Shown here: positions 1 through 7,063 of the stretch, piece after piece
Layout: each line of letters begins with the position of its first letter
Numbering within the stretch: the first letter of the stretch is position 1
Source of the DNA: JBFLVN01 sp040758475
GTDB lineage: Bacteria; JAGRBM01
Length of the DNA: 7,790 nucleotides
Direction: 5' to 3'
NCBI GenBank assembly: GCA_040758475.1
Contig: JBFLVN010000180.1
Coordinates: 1 to 7,790 of the forward strand
Position numbers and translations under genes: made by a program
Notes under the pieces: generated by a model
What the model was told of the DNA's origin: nothing
Databases searched by the model: none
The model's input: only the letters and a program-made list of their open reading frames with translations

Positions 1-1164
1 GCCGGCGGGGCGGCGGGGCTCTACCGCTCCACTTCGACCGGCATGGCCCGGCACAAGGTCTGGTATAGCCCTTTCAATACGGGTGCCGGATACGCCATGG
101 GCCTTCGCGCCGGGGCGGAGATGACGACGTTCGAATTCCGGTTCATCGCTTTGCGCGTCAAAGATTTCCTCGCCCCCACGGGCGTTCTCGCCCAGGGCCT
201 TAAATGCCCCCAGATCAACGCCCGGGGCGAAAAGTACATGGACAAGTATTACGGCCACCTGGGCGGCGAGAAGGCCACGACGCCGAACCGGCTTCTCGCG
301 ACGCTCCTCGAACACCGGGCGGGGCGGGGGCCCTGCTATATGGATACATCCCATTTGACGGAAGAAGGGATCAAGACGTTCAAAGTCTCCTATCTCGACA
401 TGACCCCTTCCATGCTTTGCCGTTTTGGCGATTCGCGCCTCGATCCCAAGCTGGCTCCCGTGGAAATTTGCGGTAGCGAGCCCTACGTCCAGGGCGGCCA
501 CGGGGCGGCGGGTTACTGGATCGACGTCGAGCGCAAGACGACTCTGCCGGGCCTCTGGGCCATCGGGGATGTGGCCGGTGGAGCGCCCAAGAAGTACGCC
601 TCCGGCGCCTGGGCCGAGGGGCAGATCGCCATCGAGTCGATCCTCGCGGAACTCAAGAAAGATGGGACGCCCGCTGGCAAGCAGGTCGAAGCCCAGGTCG
701 AGAAAGAAAAAGAAAGAGTTTTTGCTCCCTATGAACGGCGCGAGCGGAGCGGGAAAAAGGCCTGGGAATTCTTCGAACCCCAGGAAGGGGAGGACCGGCT
801 CCAGAAGCTCATGGACGAGTATGCGGGCGGCATCGGTTCCCAGTACGAGACGAACGAAGAGAAGCTTTTGAAGGCCCGCGAAGACCTTAGGGTTTTGGAA
901 AAATCCCTCTCCTATCTTTCCGCCGGGACGCTTCACGATCTTCTATTGGCCCACGAACTTGTGGACCGGGTGCTCGTCGCCCGGGCGCTGGTGGAGCATC
1001 TCCTCTATAGGAAAGAAACCCGCTGGCCGTGCTATCAGACCCGGCTCGATTATCCCAAACAGGACGACGCGAATTGGAAGAAATTCATTAATTCTGCATA
1101 CGATCCGGCGAGCGGGGATATCCGGGTGAAGGAGATGCCCTTCGAGCCTTACCGGGCAGGGTGA
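1..1164 (+). CDS. aprA: Adenylylsulfate (APS) reductase alpha subunit, 5'-truncated
   Basis: Flavoprotein subunit of APS reductase, which reduces adenosine 5'-phosphosulfate to sulfite and AMP in the cytoplasm, taking electrons from the iron-sulfur subunit encoded next. The frame is open from base 1, so the N-terminal FAD dinucleotide-binding part lies outside; 387 codons remain. Counting from the first codon, I see STSTG..RHKVWYSPFNTG (10-28), APTGVLAQG (58-66), GSEPYVQGGH (158-167) and GDVAGGAPKKYASG (189-202), which is the C-terminal FAD-contact motif of the fumarate reductase/AprA superfamily. The tail has KETRWPCYQTRLDYPKQDD (338-356) and NSAYDPASGDI (364-374), typical of AprA C-termini. 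His167 in GGH is a candidate for the substrate-site His known from Archaeoglobus AprA (inference). The DPASGDI tail reminds me of the non-Desulfovibrio, clostridial-type branch. aprB starts 6 nt downstream. A fumarate reductase or aspartate oxidase is unlikely given the neighbours. Confidence 0.93.
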   Translation, partial: AGGAAGLYRSTSTGMARHKVWYSPFNTGAGYAMGLRAGAEMTTFEFRFIALRVKDFLAPTGVLAQGLKCPQINARGEKYMDKYYGHLGGEKATTPNRLLATLLEHRAGRGPCYMDTSHLTEEGIKTFKVSYLDMTPSMLCRFGDSRLDPKLAPVEICGSEPYVQGGHGAAGYWIDVERKTTLPGLWAIGDVAGGAPKKYASGAWAEGQIAIESILAELKKDGTPAGKQVEAQVEKEKERVFAPYERRERSGKKAWEFFEPQEGEDRLQKLMDEYAGGIGSQYETNEEKLLKAREDLRVLEKSLSYLSAGTLHDLLLAHELVDRVLVARALVEHLLYRKETRWPCYQTRLDYPKQDDANWKKFINSAYDPASGDIRVKEMPFEPYRAG

Positions 1165-1170
1165 ACGGCG

Positions 1171-1526
1171 ATGAGCATCTTTGTTGATGAAAAAATATGC
1201 AACAGCTGCGGGACGGCCGAAGAGCCCTTCTGCGTGATGACGTGCCCGGGCGATCTCATGTTCTTGAAAGAGAATCGCAAGGCCGACGTTCGCCCCGCGG
1301 CTGATTGCTGGGATTGCGCCGTGTGCGTCAAGCACTGCCCGGTAGGGGCCATCGAACTCCGATTGCCTTTGGAAATTTCGGAAGCCGGCACGGCCCTTCG
1401 GGCCCGCGCCATCAAGACGCGCACGCGCTGGTCCCTCGAATACCCGGACGGCCGCGTCGAAGACCTGGACATTCCGATCGCCGATACACGCGATCCGAAC
1501 ATCACCCTGCGAGAGGAAGGAACAAA

Positions 1527-1530
<4 letters not shown>
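1171..1530 (+). CDS. aprB: Adenylylsulfate reductase beta subunit (two [4Fe-4S] ferredoxin)
   Basis: Electron-transfer partner of AprA. The 119-residue protein carries two [4Fe-4S] motifs: C10-x2-C13-x7-C21-x3-C25-P, and C46-x2-C49-x2-C52-x3-C56-P. The stretch WSLEYPDGRVEDLDIPIADT (87-106) matches the beta-sheet segment after the ferredoxin domain in AprB, which separates it from a generic ferredoxin. Dissimilatory AprB is usually about 140-165 residues, with a C-terminal tail that wraps around AprA. Here that tail is nearly absent, so the AB contact is probably smaller. The ATG at 1171 follows a partial Shine-Dalgarno AGGGTGA overlapping the aprA stop. The gene ends in an ATGA overlap with sat, implying translational coupling. 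The order is alpha then beta, the reverse of the common aprBA order. Confidence 0.92.
1512..1520 (+). promoter_or_regulatory. Ribosome binding site of sat, within the end of aprB
   Basis: The purine run containing AGGAAGG lies 6 nt before the ATG at 1527 and is the best Shine-Dalgarno match in the window. It sits inside aprB codons. It decides the sat start against the upstream in-frame ATG at 1305 and supports coupling through the ATGA overlap. Confidence 0.8.
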
Positions 1531-2690
<1,160 letters not shown>

Positions 2691-2718
2691 CCCAAGGGAA
2701 CCCAAGGAAACGCGCGCC

Positions 2719-3645
2719 ATGCTGGTCAAGGTCCACGAATCGGTCCTGGGACTCATCGGGAAAACCCCGATGATCCGGCTCGCGCGCCTCGTGGAAAAGA
2801 ATTCCGCCGACGTCCTCCTCAAGCTCGAATTCATGAATCCGGGCGGATCGGTCAAGGACCGCATCTGCCTTTCCATGATCGAGGACGCCGAGCGCCGGGG
2901 CATCTTGAAGCCCGGCATGACCGTGGTCGAGAGCACGAGCGGCAACACGGGGATCGGGCTTGCCCTCGTGTGCGCGGTGAAGGGCTACCGCCTCATCCTC
3001 ACCATGCCCGACACGATGAGCGTCGAACGCCGGAAGATGCTTCGGGCCTACGGGGCCGAACTGGTCCTCACGCCCGATTACGACGGCATGAGCGCCGCCG
3101 TGGCGAAGGCAGGGGAGATCGTCAAATCCTCTCCCAAGTATTTCATGCCGGATCAGTTCGGCAATTCCGCCAACTCCGAGGCCCACCGCCGCACGACGGG
3201 CCCCGAGATCGTGGAGCAGACGGGTGGGAAGGTGGATGCCTTCGTCGCCGGAGTTGGTACCGGTGGAACGATCACCGGAGTCGGTGAAGTCCTCAAATCG
3301 AAGGTGGGTTCCCATGTCCAGGTCGTGGCGGTCGAGCCTGAGGAATCCCCCGTCCTCTCCGGGGGCAAGGCGGCGACCCATCCCATTCAGGGTATCGGTG
3401 CGGGATTCGTTCCCAAGGTCCTCAATACGAAAGTCTACGACCGCATCGTCAAAGTGAGCGGCCCCCAGGCTTACGAGATGGCTAGAAGGCTCGCCCGGGA
3501 GGAAGGCGTTCTCGCTGGGATTTCCACGGGCGCCAATGTCCACGTGGCCCTCGAACTCGCCAAGGAACTGGGTCCGGGAAAGACCATCGTGACCGTCGCC
3601 CCTTCGGCGGGCGAGCGGTACCTTTCAACCGGGTTATTTGGGTAA
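2719..3645 (+). CDS. cysK: Cysteine synthase (O-acetylserine sulfhydrylase, CysK type)
   Basis: PLP enzyme that condenses O-acetylserine with sulfide to give cysteine and acetate. At 308 residues it is normal family length. The PLP lysine is K46 in NPGGSVKDR (40-48). The substrate-carboxylate loop is STSGNTG (72-78). The QFGN/SAN segment lies at 146-152, the PLP-phosphate loop GVGTGGTITG at 178-187, the GISTGA motif at 267-272, and GERYLST is near the C-terminus (298-304). The GTGGT form of the phosphate loop favours CysK over CysM, but O-phosphoserine or thiosulfate use cannot be excluded. The start at 2719 follows AAGGAA at 2704-2709; the same frame is open back to about 2299, but that part overlaps sat and resembles nothing. 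The gap to sat is 28 nt, so co-transcription with apr-sat is likely. This is the main clue that the operon serves assimilation. Confidence 0.94.
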   Translation: MLVKVHESVLGLIGKTPMIRLARLVEKNSADVLLKLEFMNPGGSVKDRICLSMIEDAERRGILKPGMTVVESTSGNTGIGLALVCAVKGYRLILTMPDTMSVERRKMLRAYGAELVLTPDYDGMSAAVAKAGEIVKSSPKYFMPDQFGNSANSEAHRRTTGPEIVEQTGGKVDAFVAGVGTGGTITGVGEVLKSKVGSHVQVVAVEPEESPVLSGGKAATHPIQGIGAGFVPKVLNTKVYDRIVKVSGPQAYEMARRLAREEGVLAGISTGANVHVALELAKELGPGKTIVTVAPSAGERYLSTGLFG

Positions 3646-3714
3646 GCGTTCACTTAATCTGTTGTCCTGCCAGCCGCCTTCTTTCCTTCCAATCCCGGGG
3701 TAAACTTCCGGCTT
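3646..3714. other. Intergenic gap, cysK to PhnP-like hydrolase
   Basis: The 69 nt hold no convincing terminator hairpin and no good -35/-10 pair. A TAAACT at 3701-3706 resembles a -10 box, but no matching -35 lies at the right distance. The Shine-Dalgarno before 3715 is poor (a GGGG run about 13 nt away). Whether transcription reads through from the sulfur operon is undecided. Confidence 0.5.
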
Positions 3715-4533
3715 ATGAAGGTCACGATCCTGGGTTCCGGCACGTCCATGGGCGTTCCCGTCCTGGGCTGCTCCTGCGCCGTGTGCCGGTCCTCCGATCC
3801 CAAGAACAAGCGCCTGCGGGTTTCCGTTCTCGTCGAAACGCAGGCGAAAAAAATTCTCATCGACACTTCGCCCGATCTTCGGCAGCAGGCTCTCCGGGCG
3901 GGGGTTTCCTGCGTGGATGCGATTCTCTTCACCCATGCCCACGCCGACCACGCCCACGGCGTCGACGACACGCGCCTCTTCAACGTGAACAACCGCTTCC
4001 AGACGATCCCCACTTTCGCTTCCCCCGATACGGCGGAGCTTCTCCTCGCGCGCTTTGGTTATTGCTTCGGACTGTCGAGTTATCCGGGGGCGCCCAAGCT
4101 TTCCATGACGGCTGTTTCGGGAAAGTTCGAAGCCGTGGGCGTTCCGGTGGAAGCCATCCCTTTGCCCCACGGGCAGGGAGGGATGGTCTACGGCTTCCGG
4201 TTCGGGGCTTTTGCGTACCTGACGGACTGCAACGATGTTCCTCCGGCGGCGGTGGAACGCCTCCGGGGCTTGGACGTCCTGGTTCTCGATTGCCTTCGCA
4301 AAGAGCCGCACCCCACCCATTTGCACCTCGCCCGCTCTCTGGAACTCGCCCGGGAGATCGGGGCCCGGCGCACGCTTCTTACTCATCTTTCCCACGACAT
4401 CGACGCCTCCGAGGCGGCGGGGCTCCCGGCGGGCATCGAACTGGCGTGGGACGGAATGCAATTTGAAGCGGCGGAATCGGCTGCCGGGGAAAGAGCGGGC
4501 GGCGTTTCCAAATCTGCTTCCCTGCTCAATTGA
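3715..4533 (+). CDS. PhnP-like metallo-beta-lactamase-fold hydrolase
   Basis: Soluble 272-residue member of the metallo-beta-lactamase (MBL) superfamily, closest in motif pattern to PhnP (COG1235), a cyclic phosphodiesterase in E. coli. The N-terminus GSGTSMGVPVLGC (7-19) continues into C19-x-C21-x2-C24 and DPKNKRLR (28-35), the PhnP-type zinc-finger-like insert. Metal ligands can be assigned: H74-x-H76-x-D78-H79 in THAHADHAHG, then H152, D171 and H224. H227, three residues later in THLSH, would complete the structural zinc site with the three cysteines, as in PhnP. The last 20 or so residues, rich in Ala, Glu and Ser, look like a dispensable tail. No phosphonate (phn) genes are nearby, so the E. 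coli role should not be transferred: the substrate is unknown. The start was chosen because the conserved MKVTILGSGTS opening begins there, despite a weak ribosome site. Confidence 0.85.
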   Translation: MKVTILGSGTSMGVPVLGCSCAVCRSSDPKNKRLRVSVLVETQAKKILIDTSPDLRQQALRAGVSCVDAILFTHAHADHAHGVDDTRLFNVNNRFQTIPTFASPDTAELLLARFGYCFGLSSYPGAPKLSMTAVSGKFEAVGVPVEAIPLPHGQGGMVYGFRFGAFAYLTDCNDVPPAAVERLRGLDVLVLDCLRKEPHPTHLHLARSLELAREIGARRTLLTHLSHDIDASEAAGLPAGIELAWDGMQFEAAESAAGERAGGVSKSASLLN

Positions 4534-4581
4534 CGGCCATCATGGCCTTCTTTTGGGAAACCGGGTGACAATGGCGGCGGG

Positions 4582-5697
4582 ATGGACATTCTCATGAAAC
4601 CCACCAGGCTTTCCATCGGTGTGCCCAAAGAAATAAAGGTCCATGAAGGGCGGGTTGGCCTCACTCCCGAGGGAGTGCGCCACCTCGTCCGTCTCGGGGC
4701 GACTGTCTGGATTGAGCACCACGCCGGTGAAAAAAGCGGACTTCCCGACGCTGAGTACCGCCGGGCGGGGGCGAAGCTCGCGAGCGCCGCCGAGGTGTGG
4801 CGCCGCGCCGGTCTGATCGTGAAAGTAAAAGAGCCCGTGGGACCCGAACGAAACCGGCTTCGGGAAGGGCAGGCTCTCTTTTGCTATCTCCACCTGGCGC
4901 CCGATCCGGCGCTCGTACGCGTCCTGCTCAAAAAGAAAGTAACGGCCATCGATTACGAGCACGTGGAACTCTCCGACGGTTCGACCCCGCTCCTTTTCCC
5001 CATGAGCGACATCGCGGGAAGGCTGTGCATCGTGCTCGGAAGTTATTACGTGGCGTGCCATCCGGCGGGAAGCGGCGTGCTGCTGGGAGTCGGCGGCGGC
5101 CTTCCGGGTGGCGAAGTCGTAGTCCTGGGCGCTGGCACCGTGGGCCGCGCGGCCGCTGAGGAAGCGGTGGCCATCGGGGCCAAGGTCACGGTACTCGACA
5201 TTTCGGAGAAATCCCTCGCCCGTGTGCGCCGGATGTTCGGAAAGAAAGTAAGAACGCTCCGGGCCACCTCCGCCGCCATCACCCGGGCCGTTCGCGATGC
5301 CGACCTGCTCGTCGGCGCCGTCTATCACCACGGTGAGAGTTCCCCCAAACTCGTTACCGAGCGCATGGTTCGATCCATGAAAAAAGGTTCCTTGATCATG
5401 GACGTCTCCATCGATCAAGGGGGGTGTGTCGGCACTTCTCGTCCCACCACCCACGACGATCCCGTTTTCGTCCGCCACGGCGTTCTCCATTACGCGGTGA
5501 CCAACATGCCGGGGACCGTTCCCAAGACCTCGACCCGGGCGCTTACTTCCCGCACTCTTCTATACGTGGAAAAGCTTGCACGTTATGGCGTGGAGGGAGC
5601 GCTCCGCCGGTTTCCGGAGATAGCCCGGGCCCTCAATACGAGGGATGGCCGCCTCATTCATCCAGGAGTACGCCGTTCTCTCCCACAATTCGCATAA
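4582..5697 (+). CDS. ald: Alanine dehydrogenase (divergent)
   Basis: NAD-dependent L-alanine dehydrogenase, interconverting alanine with pyruvate plus ammonium; 371 residues, family length. The N-terminal catalytic domain shows GVPKEIKVHEGRVGLTP (13-29), with substrate-binding R24, K83 in VKVKEP and H104 in CYLHLAPD. The Rossmann domain carries GAGTVG (183-188) with D206 at the end of the second strand. The last part has IMDVSIDQGG (272-281), TSRPTTHDDP (285-294) and NMPGTVPKTST (308-318). Oddities: G284 stands where Ald usually has Glu (GGCVET), AVYHHG (246-251) replaces the usual AVLxPG, and TSRT replaces TNAT at 322-325. The catalytic set is present, so activity is plausible. Either ATG 4582 or ATG 4594 could start it; both ribosome sites are weak and the choice changes only four residues. 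A transhydrogenase alpha subunit is less likely given the alanine dehydrogenase-like C-terminus. Confidence 0.92.
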   Translation: MDILMKPTRLSIGVPKEIKVHEGRVGLTPEGVRHLVRLGATVWIEHHAGEKSGLPDAEYRRAGAKLASAAEVWRRAGLIVKVKEPVGPERNRLREGQALFCYLHLAPDPALVRVLLKKKVTAIDYEHVELSDGSTPLLFPMSDIAGRLCIVLGSYYVACHPAGSGVLLGVGGGLPGGEVVVLGAGTVGRAAAEEAVAIGAKVTVLDISEKSLARVRRMFGKKVRTLRATSAAITRAVRDADLLVGAVYHHGESSPKLVTERMVRSMKKGSLIMDVSIDQGGCVGTSRPTTHDDPVFVRHGVLHYAVTNMPGTVPKTSTRALTSRTLLYVEKLARYGVEGALRRFPEIARALNTRDGRLIHPGVRRSLPQFA

Positions 5698-5709
5698 GCG
5701 GGCCGAGCC

Positions 5710-5739
5710 CTTGCGCCGCAAGGCCGCGCGCGGCGCTTG
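5710..5739 (+). terminator. GC-rich hairpin after ald, possible weak terminator
   Basis: GCGCCGC at 5713-5719 can pair with GCGGCGC at 5730-5736 around a 10-nt loop. Alternative folds exist because GCCGCGCGCGGC at 5723-5734 is itself a perfect palindrome and CTTGCG/CGCAAG at 5710-5722 forms another short inverted repeat. It lies 12 nt after the ald stop and upstream of the next promoter, a sensible place to end ald transcription. No T-tract follows, so it is not a canonical intrinsic terminator. Confidence 0.35.
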
Positions 5740-5750
5740 GTGCCCGTGGT

Positions 5751-5780
5751 TTGACAAGGAACGAGCCTGTCCCGTAATGT
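5751..5780 (+). promoter_or_regulatory. Predicted sigma70-type promoter for the FrzS-like gene
   Basis: A perfect -35 box TTGACA at 5751-5756 is followed, 18 nt later, by TAATGT at 5775-5780 as a three-of-six -10 box; shifting one base gives 17-nt spacing with a poorer hexamer. Transcription would start near 5787, giving a leader of about 65 nt before the ATG at 5853. It lies in the longest gap in the window, where a new transcription unit is expected. Confidence 0.55.
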
Positions 5781-5808
5781 AAGCATCCGAATTTGTTAGG
5801 GAAAAAAC

Positions 5809-5835
5809 GAGCACGCCAACGGCGGAGGCGTGTTC
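5809..5835 (+). promoter_or_regulatory. Leader hairpin upstream of the FrzS-like gene
   Basis: Bases 5809-5817 (GAGCACGCC) pair with 5827-5835 (GGCGTGTTC): nine continuous pairs including one G-U, around a 9-nt loop. The loop contains GGCGGA, which runs into the right arm as GGAGG. Six A residues (5802-5807) precede the stem. On the opposite strand this reads as a GC-rich stem with one mismatch followed by G and six T, resembling an antisense terminator. In + strand RNA it would sit about 17 nt before the start codon. Function is unknown. Confidence 0.4.
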
Positions 5836-5852
5836 ATGCGACGGCGATCGGA

Positions 5853-7019
5853 ATGACAGCCCGGCCCCTTTTCATTATCGACAGCGATCAGGCTTCCAAC
5901 AGCCTGCTCTCCGAGGTCCTCGCGCCCCAAGGGTTCGAGGTGACCACCTTTTTGAGCGGGAAGGACGGCCTGCAATCGGTCCTTTCGACTCCTCCCGCGC
6001 TCGTCATTCTCTGTCTCGAGCTCTCCGACATGTCCGGTTACGTCGCCTGCAAGAAGATCAAGGAAAACGCCGAGACGGCCGAGGTCCCGATCATCATCCT
6101 GAGCCGCGACGCGACGGAGAAGGATTTCGAGCGGCACCGCAAGCTCAAGGTGGCCGCCCAGGATTATCTCAAGAAACCTTTCGAAAACGCCGAACTGCTC
6201 CGCAAGATCGAGAACCTCGTGGGCTTCAACGTGCCGGCGGGGGACATGCAGTCGATCGAGGCCAAGCTCGACGGCCTTTTCGAGCAGCACGCCACCGACG
6301 ACGAAGTAAAGCTCAAGCAAAAAGAGATCGAACGGCTCAACCGGGAGATGGAAGCACTCCGGGCCGAACTCCTCAAGGTCAAGCAGCAACTCAGCGGTGG
6401 CGGCGGTTCGTCCGATGCAGCCACAAAAGCCCTCCAGGCCGAGCGGGATCAGCTCGCCAAGAAAGTGCAGCAGCTGGAAACGGGCGGAGGGCCCAGTAAC
6501 GCGGCACTTGAAAAACAGATCGCCCAGCTCACCCGCGAGCGGGACGATCTCAAGTCGAAATTCGAATTCCGCGAGAATGCCCTGCGTGAACTAAACGAGT
6601 TCAAGCTGAACGCCGACCTCAAGATGCAGGAGCTTGCTTCCGAGGCGGAACGCGCCCGGGCCGACCTGGAGCAGGCGCAAGCCGAATCTCAGCAGGCCCA
6701 AGCCGACATGAACCGCTACGCCGAAGAGATCGGCCAGTGGGAAGCCCGTTTGAACGAGTACCAGACCGAGCTTCAGAACCAGATCGAAGCCTACCAGCAA
6801 CTCGAGCAGCGCTATCAGGCCGACCTGGATCAGGCCCGTGAAGAGATGACCCACATCGAGAGTGAGGCCGCCCAGAACCTCCAGCAGCTCCAGCAGCGGG
6901 AAGCCGAACTCACTCAGGAACTTGAGGCGCTTCGCGAGGATTACGAAAAACGCCTGGCGGAGACTCGGGAAGCGGCACGCCGGGCCCTCGAAGAAGGCCT
7001 TGCGGCTCTGGCGAACTGA
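5853..7019 (+). CDS. FrzS-like pseudo-receiver protein with long coiled coil
   Basis: The 388-residue protein has an N-terminal receiver domain (about 4-125) and a long coiled coil (about 150-385). The receiver has PLFIIDSDQ at the acidic pocket (D10 kept, S11 replacing the second acid), S84 at the Ser/Thr switch and K108 in KKPF. The phosphoacceptor site reads LVILCLEL, with C54 where Asp is expected, so normal phosphorylation should be impossible. HRKLK...DYLKKP (95-109) and the following NLVGF strongly recall FrzS of Myxococcus xanthus, a pseudo-receiver plus coiled-coil protein that shuttles between poles and controls type IV pilus motility; FrzS is longer, about 555 residues. The coiled coil has two Gly-rich breaks, SGGGGSSDAA (181-190) and TGGGPSNAA (210-218), then heptad-rich Glu/Gln/Ala/Leu sequence. 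No signal peptide, membrane segment or output domain is visible. The frame is open back to a TTG at 5793, but the added Arg-rich residues are unlike a receiver, so the ATG is preferred. No motility genes are in view, so the role is inferred. Confidence 0.85.
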   Translation: MTARPLFIIDSDQASNSLLSEVLAPQGFEVTTFLSGKDGLQSVLSTPPALVILCLELSDMSGYVACKKIKENAETAEVPIIILSRDATEKDFERHRKLKVAAQDYLKKPFENAELLRKIENLVGFNVPAGDMQSIEAKLDGLFEQHATDDEVKLKQKEIERLNREMEALRAELLKVKQQLSGGGGSSDAATKALQAERDQLAKKVQQLETGGGPSNAALEKQIAQLTRERDDLKSKFEFRENALRELNEFKLNADLKMQELASEAERARADLEQAQAESQQAQADMNRYAEEIGQWEARLNEYQTELQNQIEAYQQLEQRYQADLDQAREEMTHIESEAAQNLQQLQQREAELTQELEALREDYEKRLAETREAARRALEEGLAALAN

Positions 7020-7063
7020 ACCTTTCCCCTTCTGCCTGACCGCAACGATAGGGATTGCGCTCC
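7020..7063. other. Intergenic gap with pfk ribosome binding site
   Basis: The 44 nt contain no hairpin or promoter that I can support. TAGGGA at about 7049-7054, some 9 nt before the ATG at 7064, is a modest Shine-Dalgarno for the phosphofructokinase. Co-transcription with the FrzS-like gene is possible. Confidence 0.45.

Noticed and set aside
1305..1526. N-terminal extension of Sat from an upstream in-frame ATG
   Set aside because: It lies wholly in aprB in another frame, is Arg/Pro-rich and unlike Sat. The ATG at 1527 has a strong ribosome site and the expected family length.
3662..3714. A promoter for the PhnP-like gene using TTGTCC or TAAACT
   Set aside because: Neither hexamer has a partner at 16-18 nt, so the match is no better than chance.
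4535..4547. Short palindrome GGCCAT-C-ATGGCC followed by a T-rich stretch, as a terminator after the PhnP-like gene
   Set aside because: A one-base loop cannot form, so the real stem would be about four pairs. The following TTCTTTTGGG is a poor T-tract.
4540..5490. A 316-codon open frame on the - strand opposite ald
   Set aside because: It mirrors the ald codons, shows no family motif, and is best explained as a GC-rich shadow.
5793..5852. TTG start adding 20 Arg-rich residues to the FrzS-like protein
   Set aside because: There is no Shine-Dalgarno before the TTG. The residues are not part of a receiver fold, and the predicted transcript starts only a few bases upstream.
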